Part shown: in pieces, positions 34,437 through 43,914 of the stretch | How the letters are laid out: every line of letters starts with the position of its first letter | How positions within the stretch are numbered: the first letter of the stretch is position 1 | Assembly: GCA_947450365.1 (NCBI GenBank) | Contig: CANFVE010000003.1 | Span: 1 to 64,000 of the forward strand | Direction: 5' to 3' | Origin: Cytophagaceae bacterium | GTDB lineage: Bacteria; Bacteroidota; Bacteroidia; Cytophagales; Spirosomataceae | DNA length: 64,000 bases | Notes under the pieces: model-generated | What the model was told of the DNA's origin: nothing | The model's input: the letters and a program-made list of their open reading frames with translations, nothing else | The model's database searches: none | Translations under genes and position numbers: made by a program

Positions 34437-36926
34437 ATGGCAAAAAATTTAGTCATCGTCGAGTCCCCAGCCAAAGCCAAAACTATTGAAGGTTATTTAG
34501 GTAAAGACTTTATTGTTAAGTCTTCGTTTGGGCACGTACGGGATTTGCCAACCAAAGGGGATAAAGCCATCGATATCGAAAACGGGTTTACCCCTACCTA
34601 TGTCGTCTCAGCCGATAAAACCAAAGTTATCTCAGAATTAAAGAGTCTAGCTAAATCCTCGGAAGAAGTTTGGTTAGCCACTGACGATGACCGTGAGGGA
34701 GAATCTATTTCGTGGCATTTAAAGGAAGCCTTAGGCCTTAAAGGAAACACAAAACGCATTGTTTTTCGTGAGATTACCAAACCAGCCATTCTGAATGCCA
34801 TTCAGCACCCAAGGGAAATCGATATGGATTTGGTGAATGCGCAACAAGCGCGCCGAATCATGGATCGCCTGATCGGTTTCGAGTTATCGCCCGTTCTTTG
34901 GTCCAAAGTACAAAAAGGATTATCTGCCGGTCGTGTTCAGTCAGTGGCCGTTCGCTTAATCGTCGAACGCGAAAAAGAAATCGAAAATCATGAAACTGTG
35001 GCAGCATTCAAAGTGGCTGCGCTATTTGATTTACCAGGTAAAAAAGTGCTGAAAGCGGAATTGTCCAAATCGTTTGCCAAAGAAAATGATGCCCTCGCCT
35101 TTTTGAAATCATGTGTGGGAGCTGAATTTAGTATTAAGGATTTGGAGACAAAACCGGCTAAAAAGACCCCTGCGCCACCTTTTACGACGTCTACACTCCA
35201 ACAAGAAGCCTCTCGAAAATTAGGTTTTGCCGTGGCCACCACCATGTCCATCGCTCAAAAGCTATATGAATCCGGTCGGATTTCCTACATGAGAACGGAT
35301 TCTACCATGCTTTCGCAAGAAGCACGGGATAAGGCCAAAGCGGCCATTGAAACTGCTTATGGAAGTCAATTTCATCATGCCCGTCAGTTTAAAACAAAAT
35401 CTGAGAGCGCGCAAGAAGCTCACGAAGCCATCCGGCCGACGGATTTTGAAACAAGTACCATTTCAGGAGATGCGCGTGAAAAACGATTGTATGAATTAAT
35501 TTGGAAGCGTGCAATCGCGTCTCAAATGGCTGATGCGAAAATTGAGCGCACCATTGCTCATATTAATATTAGTACGAACAAAGAGGTGCTTGTGGCAACT
35601 GGTGAGGTCATCGCATTTGAAGGATTTTTAAAGGCCTATTTGGAAGGAAAAGATGAGGAAGAAGAGGATGAAAATAAGGATATGTTGCCACCTCTTGCCA
35701 TCGGGCAGGTATTGGATCTACATGAATTAAAAGCTCAAGAACGTTTTACACGTCCTGCAGCACGGTATACGGAGGCGAGTTTAGTGAAGGCTTTGGAAGA
35801 AAAGGGAATCGGTCGGCCTTCTACCTATGCGCCTACCATTTCTACCATTATTAAACGGGCCTATGTGGTGAAAGAAGACCGGGAAGGGCGTAGTCGAGAA
35901 TTTCAGACTTGGATTTTAAAGGACGATGAAATATCAGGTTCGAAAAATACGGAAATTGTTGGCACGGAAAAGGCTAAATTATTTCCGACGCACATCGGGA
36001 CATTGGTTACCGACTTTTTAGTTGAAAATTTTGTGGAAGTGGTGGATTACAAATTCACGGCTGACATGGAGAATGAGTTTGATAATGTCGCGAAAGGAAA
36101 ATTAGAGTGGAAAATTTTGATGAAAAATTTCTATTCGAGTTTTCATCAGACCATCGAAGATAGCAAGTCGATTTCGCGTACTTCCGTAGGGGGTGGTCGA
36201 GAATTAGGTATTGATCCAGCCACAGGCCGTAAAATTTCGGTTCGATTAGGGAAGTTTGGTCCATTTGTCCAATTAGGTGAATCGGGCGAAGAGGAAAAAC
36301 CTGTTTTCGCGAATTTAACTAAATCGCAAAACGTGGCTTCTTTGCAATTTGAAGACGCATTGGCTTTATTAGCTCGTCCTAAACTACCTCGTGAAATAGG
36401 GATTCATGAAGATAAACCCGTGATTATTGGGGCTGGAAAATTGGGACCTTATATCAAGTTTGACGGTAAATTTACCAGTATTCCTGAGCCTTTTGATCCG
36501 TTTACCATGGATTTATCTGCGGCCTTAGAGGTGATGGATTCTGCTCTAAAAGCCGCAGAGGCGGATGGATTGGGTTATTTTGAGGATCAATTACTTGAGA
36601 CAGGCAAAGGACGTTTTGGTCCCTATATCAAACATCATGGGAAATATTATTCCTTAGGGAAAACGGATCAATTGGGCAGCTTAACGAAAGAGCGTGCCAT
36701 TGAAATTATCATTGCGAAACGGAATATGGAGGCGAACAAATTCATTAAGGAATTTCCTGAAAATGATGCCGTTAAGATTGTAAATGGGATGTATGGGCCA
36801 TATATTCAAATCGGTAAACGAAATGTAAAAATCCCTAAAGGAACAGAACCTGCGGCATTAACGTTGGAAGAATGTTTAGCCTTAGGAGACGCCGCACCTG
36901 CACCGAAAAAAGCACGTAAAAAATAA
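34437..36926 (+). CDS. topA: DNA topoisomerase I
   Basis: 829 aa. TOPRIM domain at the N-terminus (VIVESPAKAKTI, TDDDREGESISWHL with metal aspartates). The type IA core has the active-site tyrosine Y284 in ISYMRTDST, plus QEAHEAIRPTD and GIGRPSTYAPTI. The C-terminus has four repeats of the Topo_C type (GPFVQLGE, GPYIKFDGKF, GPYIKHHGKYYS, GPYIQIGKRN) and a lysine-rich tail, in place of the zinc fingers found in the E. coli enzyme. Relaxes negative supercoils. Followed by folD after 12 bases, so the two are probably cotranscribed. Confidence 0.96.
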   Translation: MAKNLVIVESPAKAKTIEGYLGKDFIVKSSFGHVRDLPTKGDKAIDIENGFTPTYVVSADKTKVISELKSLAKSSEEVWLATDDDREGESISWHLKEALGLKGNTKRIVFREITKPAILNAIQHPREIDMDLVNAQQARRIMDRLIGFELSPVLWSKVQKGLSAGRVQSVAVRLIVEREKEIENHETVAAFKVAALFDLPGKKVLKAELSKSFAKENDALAFLKSCVGAEFSIKDLETKPAKKTPAPPFTTSTLQQEASRKLGFAVATTMSIAQKLYESGRISYMRTDSTMLSQEARDKAKAAIETAYGSQFHHARQFKTKSESAQEAHEAIRPTDFETSTISGDAREKRLYELIWKRAIASQMADAKIERTIAHINISTNKEVLVATGEVIAFEGFLKAYLEGKDEEEEDENKDMLPPLAIGQVLDLHELKAQERFTRPAARYTEASLVKALEEKGIGRPSTYAPTISTIIKRAYVVKEDREGRSREFQTWILKDDEISGSKNTEIVGTEKAKLFPTHIGTLVTDFLVENFVEVVDYKFTADMENEFDNVAKGKLEWKILMKNFYSSFHQTIEDSKSISRTSVGGGRELGIDPATGRKISVRLGKFGPFVQLGESGEEEKPVFANLTKSQNVASLQFEDALALLARPKLPREIGIHEDKPVIIGAGKLGPYIKFDGKFTSIPEPFDPFTMDLSAALEVMDSALKAAEADGLGYFEDQLLETGKGRFGPYIKHHGKYYSLGKTDQLGSLTKERAIEIIIAKRNMEANKFIKEFPENDAVKIVNGMYGPYIQIGKRNVKIPKGTEPAALTLEECLALGDAAPAPKKARKK

Positions 36927-36938
36927 ATTGGATTAAAC

Positions 36939-37829
36939 ATGGGTCAAATCATTGACGGAAAAATGGTTGCAGAATCGATGAAAGCGTCGATCGCAGCTGA
37001 GGTAAACGAATTAGTATCCACTGGCAAACGGGCTCCTCATTTGGTGGCTATTTTGGTTGGAAATAATGGCGCTTCAGAAACCTATGTAGCGAATAAAGTA
37101 AAATCGTGTGAGGAATTAGGTTTTGCTTCTACTCTTTTACGTTTTCCAACGAGCATTACTGAGGAGGAATTGTTACAAGCCGTTCGGGATGTGAATTCGA
37201 ATGAGGAAATGGATGGGTTGATCGTCCAATTGCCCTTGCCTGATCATATTAATCCAGATAAAGTCATGGAAACAATCGACCCGGCAAAGGATGTAGATGG
37301 TTTTCATCCGATTAATATCGGTCGAATGGCAAAAGGTTTACCTGCCTATATTTCCGCAACCCCGCAAGGTGTTTTGGATTTGTTGGCGTATTATAAAATA
37401 GAAACGGCTGGAAAACACTGTGTGGTGGTCGGACGAAGTCAAATCGTAGGTTTGCCGATGTCTATTTTAATGCAACGGAATCATCCGGTAGGTAATTGCA
37501 CCGTGACTTTGACGCATTCTCGTACGAAGAATTTGGTGGAGATGTGCCAACAAGCGGATATTTTAATCGCCGCCCTCGGAAAACCCGAATTTATTACCTC
37601 TGCACATGTGAAACCCGGTGCGGTGATCATCGATGTGGGACTTACGCGTGTAGAAGACCCAAGCAAGAAATCAGGTTTTGCCTTGAAAGGAGATGTTTTG
37701 TTTGAGGATGTCGTTGAAAAATGTTCCTATATCACACCTGTACCCAAAGGTGTAGGTCCAATGACGATTGTTTCCTTGATGAAAAACACACTATTGTCCG
37801 CCAAAGGTCAAATTTATCCTAATTCTTAA
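36939..37829 (+). CDS. folD: bifunctional methylenetetrahydrofolate dehydrogenase/methenyl cyclohydrolase
   Basis: 296 aa, full length. Signatures: [20 protein letters not shown] with the catalytic lysine region, [25 protein letters not shown], the NADP-binding [14 protein letters not shown] and the terminal [16 protein letters not shown]. Interconverts methylene- and formyl-tetrahydrofolate for purine, fMet and thymidylate synthesis; cytoplasmic dimer. Its stop overlaps the opposing methyltransferase stop by 4 nt. Confidence 0.97.
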   Translation: MGQIIDGKMVAESMKASIAAEVNELVSTGKRAPHLVAILVGNNGASETYVANKVKSCEELGFASTLLRFPTSITEEELLQAVRDVNSNEEMDGLIVQLPLPDHINPDKVMETIDPAKDVDGFHPINIGRMAKGLPAYISATPQGVLDLLAYYKIETAGKHCVVVGRSQIVGLPMSILMQRNHPVGNCTVTLTHSRTKNLVEMCQQADILIAALGKPEFITSAHVKPGAVIIDVGLTRVEDPSKKSGFALKGDVLFEDVVEKCSYITPVPKGVGPMTIVSLMKNTLLSAKGQIYPNS

Positions 37830-38731
37830 GCTTGATACAAATAGCGATGAAAAACGCCTAATGGGAGTTTTTTGTCGTAGCTGTCCGTTAAATACAATTC
37901 TCCGGATTCTGCGTTTTCAGGTACATGGAAGATGCCTTTCATAAGATTTTCAACCACTAAAGTGGAGAATCCAAGGGAGTACACATTTGATAATAAGATA
38001 TGTTCCTTGGGATCTAAAATTTCTTTTACCGAGCGAAGCATATCGTCTATTTGCTCTTCCAATACCCATTTTTCCCCATCCGGTCCTCGGCCATATGCAG
38101 GAGGATCTAATAAAATTCCTTGGTAAAAATTACCGCGTCGAGCCTCTCGTTTGACGAATTTTAAGGCATCTTCGGCCATCCATCGAATCGAATCCAATTT
38201 TGAGACTTCCATGTTTTCCCTCGCCCAGGAAAGGACTGGTTTGACGGAATCCACGTGGGTGACTTCCGCTCCCATTTGTCGGCATACCAAACTTGCTCCA
38301 CCCGTGTAGGCGAATAAATTCAATAATTTTGGTTTGGGCGTTTTTAAAAGCGGAATCTTTTGAGCTAAAAATTCCCAATTGGACGCTTGCTCAGGAAATA
38401 ATCCCACATGTTTAAAGGAGGAAAGGGATATTTTAAATTGTAAATCCAACGAAGGAGATTGATAAGACAAAAACCATTTTTCAGGTACACCTTTTTTAAT
38501 TTCCCACAAACCACGTTCTGTACTTCCTTTTTCCTTTTTAAAATGAGCATCTGCTTTAACCGTCCAGAATTCTTCGGATAAGGATTTTGACCAAAGTGCT
38601 TGAGGCTCGGGTCTTCGTACGCAAAATTCACCAAATTGTTCTAATTTTTCGAATCCTCCCGAATCGATTAATTCATATTTTTGATTCCAAAATTGAGGAC
38701 TATCAATGGTAATAAATTGGTCTTTTTTCAA
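37826..38731 (-). CDS. class I SAM-dependent methyltransferase (RlmI/RlmK-like)
   Basis: 301 aa. Rossmann methyltransferase: [27 protein letters not shown] (motif I and acidic loop) and [14 protein letters not shown], the DPPxxG catalytic loop shared with 23S rRNA methyltransferases of the RlmI/K type. Target unknown, probably rRNA. The start must be TTG: the in-frame codons just upstream are GCA and then the TAA stop of the secreted-protein gene, and there is no other Met near the N-terminus. It is the last gene of a five-gene minus-strand run. Confidence 0.85.
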   Translation of the reverse strand: MKKDQFITIDSPQFWNQKYELIDSGGFEKLEQFGEFCVRRPEPQALWSKSLSEEFWTVKADAHFKKEKGSTERGLWEIKKGVPEKWFLSYQSPSLDLQFKISLSSFKHVGLFPEQASNWEFLAQKIPLLKTPKPKLLNLFAYTGGASLVCRQMGAEVTHVDSVKPVLSWARENMEVSKLDSIRWMAEDALKFVKREARRGNFYQGILLDPPAYGRGPDGEKWVLEEQIDDMLRSVKEILDPKEHILLSNVYSLGFSTLVVENLMKGIFHVPENAESGELYLTDSYDKKLPLGVFHRYLYQA

Positions 38732-38734
38732 TGC

Positions 38735-40342
38735 TTATGGCTTAAATTCAATTTTATTTAGGTAGAAAACACTTCTTCTGCCCTCTTCATCATTACTAAT
38801 ACTCTGGTATCCATTGGCGATAAAATAAGGACCATACCAATAATTCAAATTGGCTTTAACGGTTCTACGCACCTTATCGCCTTCATTTTCTGTTTCAATT
38901 TCTTGAATTCGTTCTGTTTCGGTCCTACCCTGTTGGCTTATGATTTTACTAATGATTTGATTTCCTTGATTGTATGAAAGTAAAACTTGGTCGCCTAAGA
39001 CAGAAGCTTTAATTTTTTGAATTAGTTTTTGTTCCTTAATATCTCCTAGATCAATGCAATGATCCCATAATAAATTTCCGTCTTTATCTAATTCAGCTAT
39101 GACGGCATGGGTATAAATCCAACCATCAAATTGTTGGGAATTTCCATAGGAATTATATCCACGGTATCCCCATGGACTGTAATAGCTTGAAAATGGCGAA
39201 TAAAGTCCATAGTTTCCATAACCCCAGCGGTATGGGCTCATGACGTTCCAATAAGGAGAATATAATCCGCCCATTCCACCCAAAAGCATACTTCCATAGG
39301 GGCTGTAGTTATTGTATTTATAATCTGGGTAAAAGGCCTCAGCTACCACTAAGTAATTATCTCCTTTTTTAATAATATCATGCATTAATAAGCGATAATC
39401 CAGGCGCAAATCTTCACCTTTGGTTTCTTTTTCTTTGATTTTTTTCTCTTGCCGTTCTTTTTGTTTAGGACTTAAAAAATTGAAGAAATCGGTAAATTTC
39501 GTGAAGCTATAATATTTAGCATTTAGTGGATTGCCATCGACAAAGGAATTAAAATACAATCCTTGGGAACTTGGACCTTTGGCGGAACCAATGGTGTTTT
39601 TATGGCCGTATGTGCCTACTATGACTTGTAAGGAATCGTTGATTTGATTTAATTTTCCATTCATCATGGCGAATTCATCACTGGGATTCATGACAACTTG
39701 CCCGATTTGATTTCCATCCTCATCGAATGATTTGATAACTAATTGATAATCTTTCGCTTTACTTCCTACGGAATAGGTGACATTCACTTGTTGTTGGATC
39801 GTATCCAAATCCATCGACTGAATTTCCGCTTGGCCTTTGACCACCGCCGGCAAAATGCGAGTTTTTCGTTCTTTTAAATTCGTAAACAGGATGATGGGTA
39901 AATTATTTACGACTCCACCAATGAATAAGGAATAATTCAAAGCCCTAAAATTTGAAATTTCGATCCGATCGACGGAGTATATTTGGTATTTTGTTAAAGA
40001 TCCATCCAACACATTTAGGCGAAAAACCATATAGGAATTACTTCGAAAACGGCTGAATAATAAGGATAAAATGGTTCCATCAAAACTGTGCGTCACATAA
40101 TCGAGGTTGGATTCTAAATTACCGTTCTTTGTCCATACCTGTTCAAGGTCGGTATTGAATTTTTGAATGCTAAAGGATTGCTTATTTAATTGGGATATGA
40201 GGATAAGTCCTTGATTACCAATCGGTATGCTAAAAGATTCTAAATCGTTTCCAACGATTGGAAATTCAATTCGTTTGCTCGTTTGACCCCATGAGCTTAA
40301 GGAAGCAAAAAGCAACAGGGTGGCAATCAATGTACGTTTCAT
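38735..40342 (-). CDS. secreted protein with Tyr/Gly/Ser/Pro-rich insert, function unknown
   Basis: 535 aa. Signal peptide MKRTLIATLLLFASLSSWGQ. The body is rich in short beta-strand-like segments suggesting a beta-propeller or sandwich (NTDLEQVWTKNG and DKDGNLLWDHCIDLG resemble propeller blades). A Lys/Glu-rich stretch (KQKERQEKKIKEKETKG, about 293-309) precedes a striking low-complexity insert at about 338-402 with repeated YSPY, YSPF, YSPW and GYG units. No named family is recognised. Predicted periplasmic or cell-surface. It lies 3 nt after the EVE gene and 3 nt before the methyltransferase on the same strand. Confidence 0.75.
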   Translation of the reverse strand: MKRTLIATLLLFASLSSWGQTSKRIEFPIVGNDLESFSIPIGNQGLILISQLNKQSFSIQKFNTDLEQVWTKNGNLESNLDYVTHSFDGTILSLLFSRFRSNSYMVFRLNVLDGSLTKYQIYSVDRIEISNFRALNYSLFIGGVVNNLPIILFTNLKERKTRILPAVVKGQAEIQSMDLDTIQQQVNVTYSVGSKAKDYQLVIKSFDEDGNQIGQVVMNPSDEFAMMNGKLNQINDSLQVIVGTYGHKNTIGSAKGPSSQGLYFNSFVDGNPLNAKYYSFTKFTDFFNFLSPKQKERQEKKIKEKETKGEDLRLDYRLLMHDIIKKGDNYLVVAEAFYPDYKYNNYSPYGSMLLGGMGGLYSPYWNVMSPYRWGYGNYGLYSPFSSYYSPWGYRGYNSYGNSQQFDGWIYTHAVIAELDKDGNLLWDHCIDLGDIKEQKLIQKIKASVLGDQVLLSYNQGNQIISKIISQQGRTETERIQEIETENEGDKVRRTVKANLNYWYGPYFIANGYQSISNDEEGRRSVFYLNKIEFKP

Positions 40343-40345
40343 ATC

Positions 40346-40750
40346 CTACTGGGCTAGACTTAAAATAATATCAAATTCGGCCTTTAAAACGGGTGTAACT
40401 GACAAACGAGATTGTTTGATGAGGGCTAAACTTTGTAAGCGATCATCGGCCTTCATCGTTTTTAAACTGACTGTTTTCTCCAATTTTTGTTTAGGAATCA
40501 ATTCCACGACGACCCATCTTGGGTCTTCAGTCGTTGGATCTTGGTAAAACTCTGTCAATACTTCGGCTAGACCGACAACCTCCATGCCTTCATTTGAATG
40601 GTAAAAAAAGACCCAATCACCCTTTTTCATGGCTTTCATGTTGTTTCTCGCTTGGTAGTTACGGACCCCGTCCCAAACAGACTTCCCTTCCTTAACGAAA
40701 TCATCCCAGGAATATTTGAACGGCTCGGATTTTACTAACCAATAATTCAT
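40346..40750 (-). CDS. EVE domain protein
   Basis: 134 aa, a single EVE (PUA-like) domain: MNYWLVKSEPFKYSWDDF at the start, WDGVRNYQARNNMKAMKKGD and VFFYHSNEG, then PRWVVVELIPKQKL. EVE domains bind modified nucleotides in DNA or RNA; the cellular target of the stand-alone bacterial form is not firmly known. Cytoplasmic. The gene starts one base after the menB stop, within a tight operon. Confidence 0.93.
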   Translation of the reverse strand: MNYWLVKSEPFKYSWDDFVKEGKSVWDGVRNYQARNNMKAMKKGDWVFFYHSNEGMEVVGLAEVLTEFYQDPTTEDPRWVVVELIPKQKLEKTVSLKTMKADDRLQSLALIKQSRLSVTPVLKAEFDIILSLAQ

Positions 40751-40751
40751 C

Positions 40752-41576
40752 TTAAGGGAATTTAGGGAATTTAGAAAAATCAGGCTTACGTTTCTCTAAA
40801 AATGCATTTTTGCCTTCTTTTGCTTCCTCAGAAAGATAATACAATAAGGTTGCATTTCCGGCTAATTCTTGGATTCCCGCTTGTCCATCCAATTCCGCAT
40901 TAAATGCGGATTTTAACATCCTTAAGGCAATTGGGCTTTTTTCTAATATTTTTTCACACCAAGCCACCGTCGTATTTTCCAATTCTTCCAAAGGCACTAC
41001 TTTATTGACTAAACCCATATCTAAAGCATCCTTTGCATCATATTGATCGCATAATAACCAGATTTCGCGGGCCTTTTTTTGACCAACGACCCGGGCCAAA
41101 TAGGACGCACCAAATCCCCCATCAAAGGATCCTACATTGGGGCCTGTTTGGCCAAAACGTGCATTTTCAGCCGCAATTGATAAATCACAAATAACATGCA
41201 ACACATGTCCGCCGCCAATGGCCCAACCCGCTACCATCGCTACGACAGGTTTTGGAATACTTCTAATTTGTTTTTGAAAATCCAACACATTTAATCTTGG
41301 AACTTGATCTTCACCCACATAGCCTCCATCACCGCGTATACTTTGGTCGCCACCAGAGCAAAATGCTTTTCCTCCTTCACCTGTCAAAATAATGACACCA
41401 ATTTTTGTGTCTTGTCTGGCCATTTCCATGGCTTCAGACATTTCTTGCACTGTTAGGGGTGTAAATGCATTGTGTTTATGCGGACGATTAATCGATATTT
41501 TGGCTATTCCATTGTATTGTTGGAATAAAATTTCTTTATACTCTTTAATGGTTTCCCACGGAAAATTTGATTTCAT
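40752..41576 (-). CDS. menB: 1,4-dihydroxy-2-naphthoyl-CoA synthase
   Basis: 274 aa crotonase-fold enzyme. Family marks: [69 protein letters not shown] (quoted only in part by reference: the GGGH and GSFDGG oxyanion/active-site parts), [12 protein letters not shown] and the C-terminal [10 protein letters not shown]. It closes the naphthoate ring in menaquinone synthesis, from o-succinylbenzoyl-CoA. Part of the operon DUF2452-menB-EVE; menE is divergent, 0.5 kb upstream. Confidence 0.95.
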   Translation of the reverse strand: MKSNFPWETIKEYKEILFQQYNGIAKISINRPHKHNAFTPLTVQEMSEAMEMARQDTKIGVIILTGEGGKAFCSGGDQSIRGDGGYVGEDQVPRLNVLDFQKQIRSIPKPVVAMVAGWAIGGGHVLHVICDLSIAAENARFGQTGPNVGSFDGGFGASYLARVVGQKKAREIWLLCDQYDAKDALDMGLVNKVVPLEELENTTVAWCEKILEKSPIALRMLKSAFNAELDGQAGIQELAGNATLLYYLSEEAKEGKNAFLEKRKPDFSKFPKFP

Positions 41577-41577
41577 A

Positions 41578-42033
41578 TTACTCGTTGTTTAATTCATCGT
41601 TATACTCCACATCCCAGGTGTGGTCGGCCAATAACAATACTTTGGCTAAAAACCGGCTGTATTTAAAGGATCTACCCCATTCATGGGGTGCGACCAAAGA
41701 TAGTAAATCGGTTCCATCTTCTTTTTCGTAGAGGTAATAGGTTTCACTGATGATTGGCTCAAAACCCATGGCAGCATCGTAAATGCGTTCTGAAATTTCT
41801 TTTCTCTCGGCTAATAGTTTCGCCTGTTTGGCCAATACCTCCATTTGTTCGTACAATTGGTTCATTTGCCGATCAGTTTGTTGGCGCATCGCTTTCACCG
41901 ACCTTCCCTTGGTTTTCCCCATATCTTCTGGTTTGATGATGGCTGAACCTGCGGTATGGGCATACGGAAGTAGGCCAGGATTTTGGGCTACTTTTTCAGG
42001 ATTAATGGGATTTAAAAACGGATCTTCTGACAT
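41578..42033 (-). CDS. DUF2452 domain protein
   Basis: 151 aa, DUF2452 family: PENP-like start ([20 protein letters not shown]), [20 protein letters not shown] and a coiled-coil-like segment (about 50-85; [20 protein letters not shown]), then the C-terminal part with [21 protein letters not shown]. The function is unknown. Cytoplasmic. It is first in the minus-strand run and one base ahead of menB, facing menE across 61 bases. Confidence 0.88.
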   Translation of the reverse strand: MSEDPFLNPINPEKVAQNPGLLPYAHTAGSAIIKPEDMGKTKGRSVKAMRQQTDRQMNQLYEQMEVLAKQAKLLAERKEISERIYDAAMGFEPIISETYYLYEKEDGTDLLSLVAPHEWGRSFKYSRFLAKVLLLADHTWDVEYNDELNNE

Positions 42034-42070
42034 ATACCTAAATAACCCACGAAATTAGAGAATGTTTGGC

Positions 42071-42078
42071 TAATTTTG
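42071..42078 (+). promoter_or_regulatory. -7 promoter element for the menE operon
   Basis: TAATTTTG, exact TAnnTTTG, 16 nt before the menE ATG in the 61-base divergent gap between DUF2452 and menE. No clear -33 TTG, and no clear promoter for the other strand. Confidence 0.55.
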
Positions 42079-42094
42079 GAAAGATTCTGAAATT

Positions 42095-43153
42095 ATGCGC
42101 TTGTTTTCTCCAAAATCGAATGATTTTCCGATAGGCACTTCTGTCTTCGAGAGGGAAGTCTTTCGTTTTTGTTCCGATTGGAATGAGGGTAAAGTTGAAT
42201 TCCAATTTCATTCCTCTGGATCTACGGGGGTGCCGAAATCGATCGGGTTGACACGCACCCAATTGATTTCCTCCGCTGAATTAACGGGTCAATGGCTTTC
42301 TCTTGCCCCAAGAGATGTCGCTCTAATGGCTTTACCGGTTCAATACATTGCGGGTGCGATGGTATTGGTCAGGGCTTTGGTGTTGGATTTGGATGTGTTG
42401 TTGGTGGAGCCTTGTCAAAATCCTTTGGAACAGGTGCAGGATGTATCTATTCAATTAGCTTCTTTTGTTCCAACTCAATGGGCAACCCTATTGAATTCGA
42501 AAGTGGATATTCAAACTATTTTTTCAAAAGCCAAAGGTATTTTAATCGGCGGTGCAAGCATGGATACGAACCTAGAAAAGACTTCCGTAGCTTTGGATTT
42601 ACCTATCTTTCATACCTATGGCATGACCGAAACAGTTTCTCATGTGGCTTATCGCGATTTACATTCGGAAAGTCCATATTTTCACTGTTTGCCGGGTGTT
42701 GAAATTCAACTAAATACGCAAGGATGTTTAATGGTTCAGGGGCCAATGACGGCAGATCAATGGATTGAAACGAACGATTTAGTTCATATGGTCGACGCAT
42801 ATACGTTTGAATTTTTAGGCCGAGCTGATCGAGTGATTAATTCAGGTGGAAAAAAAATATTTCCAGATTTGGTGGAAAAATGGGTTCGTCGATTTTATGC
42901 GCAAAAAAAATGGACCGGTGAAATCTTGCTCGTTGGCCTATCTGATTCATTTTATGGCCAAAAAGCTATATTATTCACCACGATTGACTTGAGTGAAGAT
43001 GAAAAAAATCAGTTAATTCATTTTTTAAAAGAGCATTTGGCTTCGGAGGATTGTCCTAAGGCGATTGTGTATCGGCCGAGGTTTGAACTTCTTGGGAATG
43101 GAAAAATAGATGCGTTGAAAACCGTAGCTTTGTATGTAGAAATAACAAAATAA
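42095..43153 (+). CDS. menE: o-succinylbenzoate--CoA ligase (short Bacteroidota form)
   Basis: 352 aa, an ANL adenylating enzyme that is shorter than the usual ~450-500 aa MenE, as I know for Bacteroidota. Present: phosphate loop FHSSGSTGVPKSIGLTR, GGASM, the adenine segment FHTYGMTETVSHVAY, GRADRVINSGGKKIFPD and the final catalytic lysine segment GNGKIDAL. Activates o-succinylbenzoate to its CoA ester, the step before MenB. First gene of a plus-strand operon; its stop overlaps the next start as TAATG. Confidence 0.92.
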   Translation: MRLFSPKSNDFPIGTSVFEREVFRFCSDWNEGKVEFQFHSSGSTGVPKSIGLTRTQLISSAELTGQWLSLAPRDVALMALPVQYIAGAMVLVRALVLDLDVLLVEPCQNPLEQVQDVSIQLASFVPTQWATLLNSKVDIQTIFSKAKGILIGGASMDTNLEKTSVALDLPIFHTYGMTETVSHVAYRDLHSESPYFHCLPGVEIQLNTQGCLMVQGPMTADQWIETNDLVHMVDAYTFEFLGRADRVINSGGKKIFPDLVEKWVRRFYAQKKWTGEILLVGLSDSFYGQKAILFTTIDLSEDEKNQLIHFLKEHLASEDCPKAIVYRPRFELLGNGKIDALKTVALYVEITK

Positions 43154-43914
43154 TGTCAAATACCCTCGAGCAATCATTTACCCTGTTTTACGAAAGTCCC
43201 AATAATGTGCCACCTCCCTATCATTTGGAAGCCGTTTTTCGATTTTCTGATTTTTTAAGTCCGAATCCAAAGGTATCCGTGGATATTCAATACCTTGACC
43301 GTGAAGATTTTACCAAAGAAGAATTGTTGGGTGAAGGCTTAACAGAGGAAAATTCATTTAAATGGGAAGGAGCGATTTCCTTAGCGTGGAGAAATCGGAT
43401 GGCTACAAATTTTGAGAAATATAAATCGGGATCTTGTAATCCAAAAGACGCGGAACCCTTTATAACGATTGAATTAGCGGATACATCGACTCGGGTGCCA
43501 CGTTTTCTCGACATGGAAGAAGGTTTAATTCAGGAATTTATGCAGGCGGTTTTTGAAAATGCCGGGAAGGAATTGCCCTTGTATTTAGGATTTCAGTTTA
43601 AAAATGAATTTGATGTATGGAATCGAATTGAGGGAGAAGTTTCCTTTTTTGAATTAAACTATCGCTATACGAATTCAAGTGGGCAAATTGAGGTTCTTTC
43701 GGATTGGGATAAATTGCAAGAATTAATGAATCTGGTCTTTATAGCCGAATTTCAATCGGATAAGGCAAAAGAGGATTTGAAGAAAAATGAGGTTTTTGCG
43801 GTTTTTCCAGGTGATGGGCGCTGGTACATTGCAGGAGATTCTTTGCGAAAACCTTCGGGAAATAACCAATATTTTGATAATTTAGAGGATACACTTCAAA
43901 CCATATTTTCTTAA
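43153..43914 (+). CDS. conserved-looking cytoplasmic protein of unknown function
   Basis: 253 aa, not recognised. Acidic, no signal peptide, no membrane segment. Visible features: YHLEAVFRFSDFLSPNPKVSVDIQYLDRED near the N-terminus (only partly diagnostic), SWKWEG-like FKWEGAISLAWRN, and a C-terminal FPGDGRWYIAGDS. The mix of beta-strands suggests a small alpha/beta domain. It is joined to menE and to the aldehyde dehydrogenase by TAATG overlaps on both sides, so it is certainly translated with them. Confidence 0.7.
   Translation: MSNTLEQSFTLFYESPNNVPPPYHLEAVFRFSDFLSPNPKVSVDIQYLDREDFTKEELLGEGLTEENSFKWEGAISLAWRNRMATNFEKYKSGSCNPKDAEPFITIELADTSTRVPRFLDMEEGLIQEFMQAVFENAGKELPLYLGFQFKNEFDVWNRIEGEVSFFELNYRYTNSSGQIEVLSDWDKLQELMNLVFIAEFQSDKAKEDLKKNEVFAVFPGDGRWYIAGDSLRKPSGNNQYFDNLEDTLQTIFS

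Noticed and set aside
40752-43153. A complete menaquinone operon
   Set aside because: Only menB and menE are present, on opposite strands; menC, menD, menF, menH and menA are not in the window.
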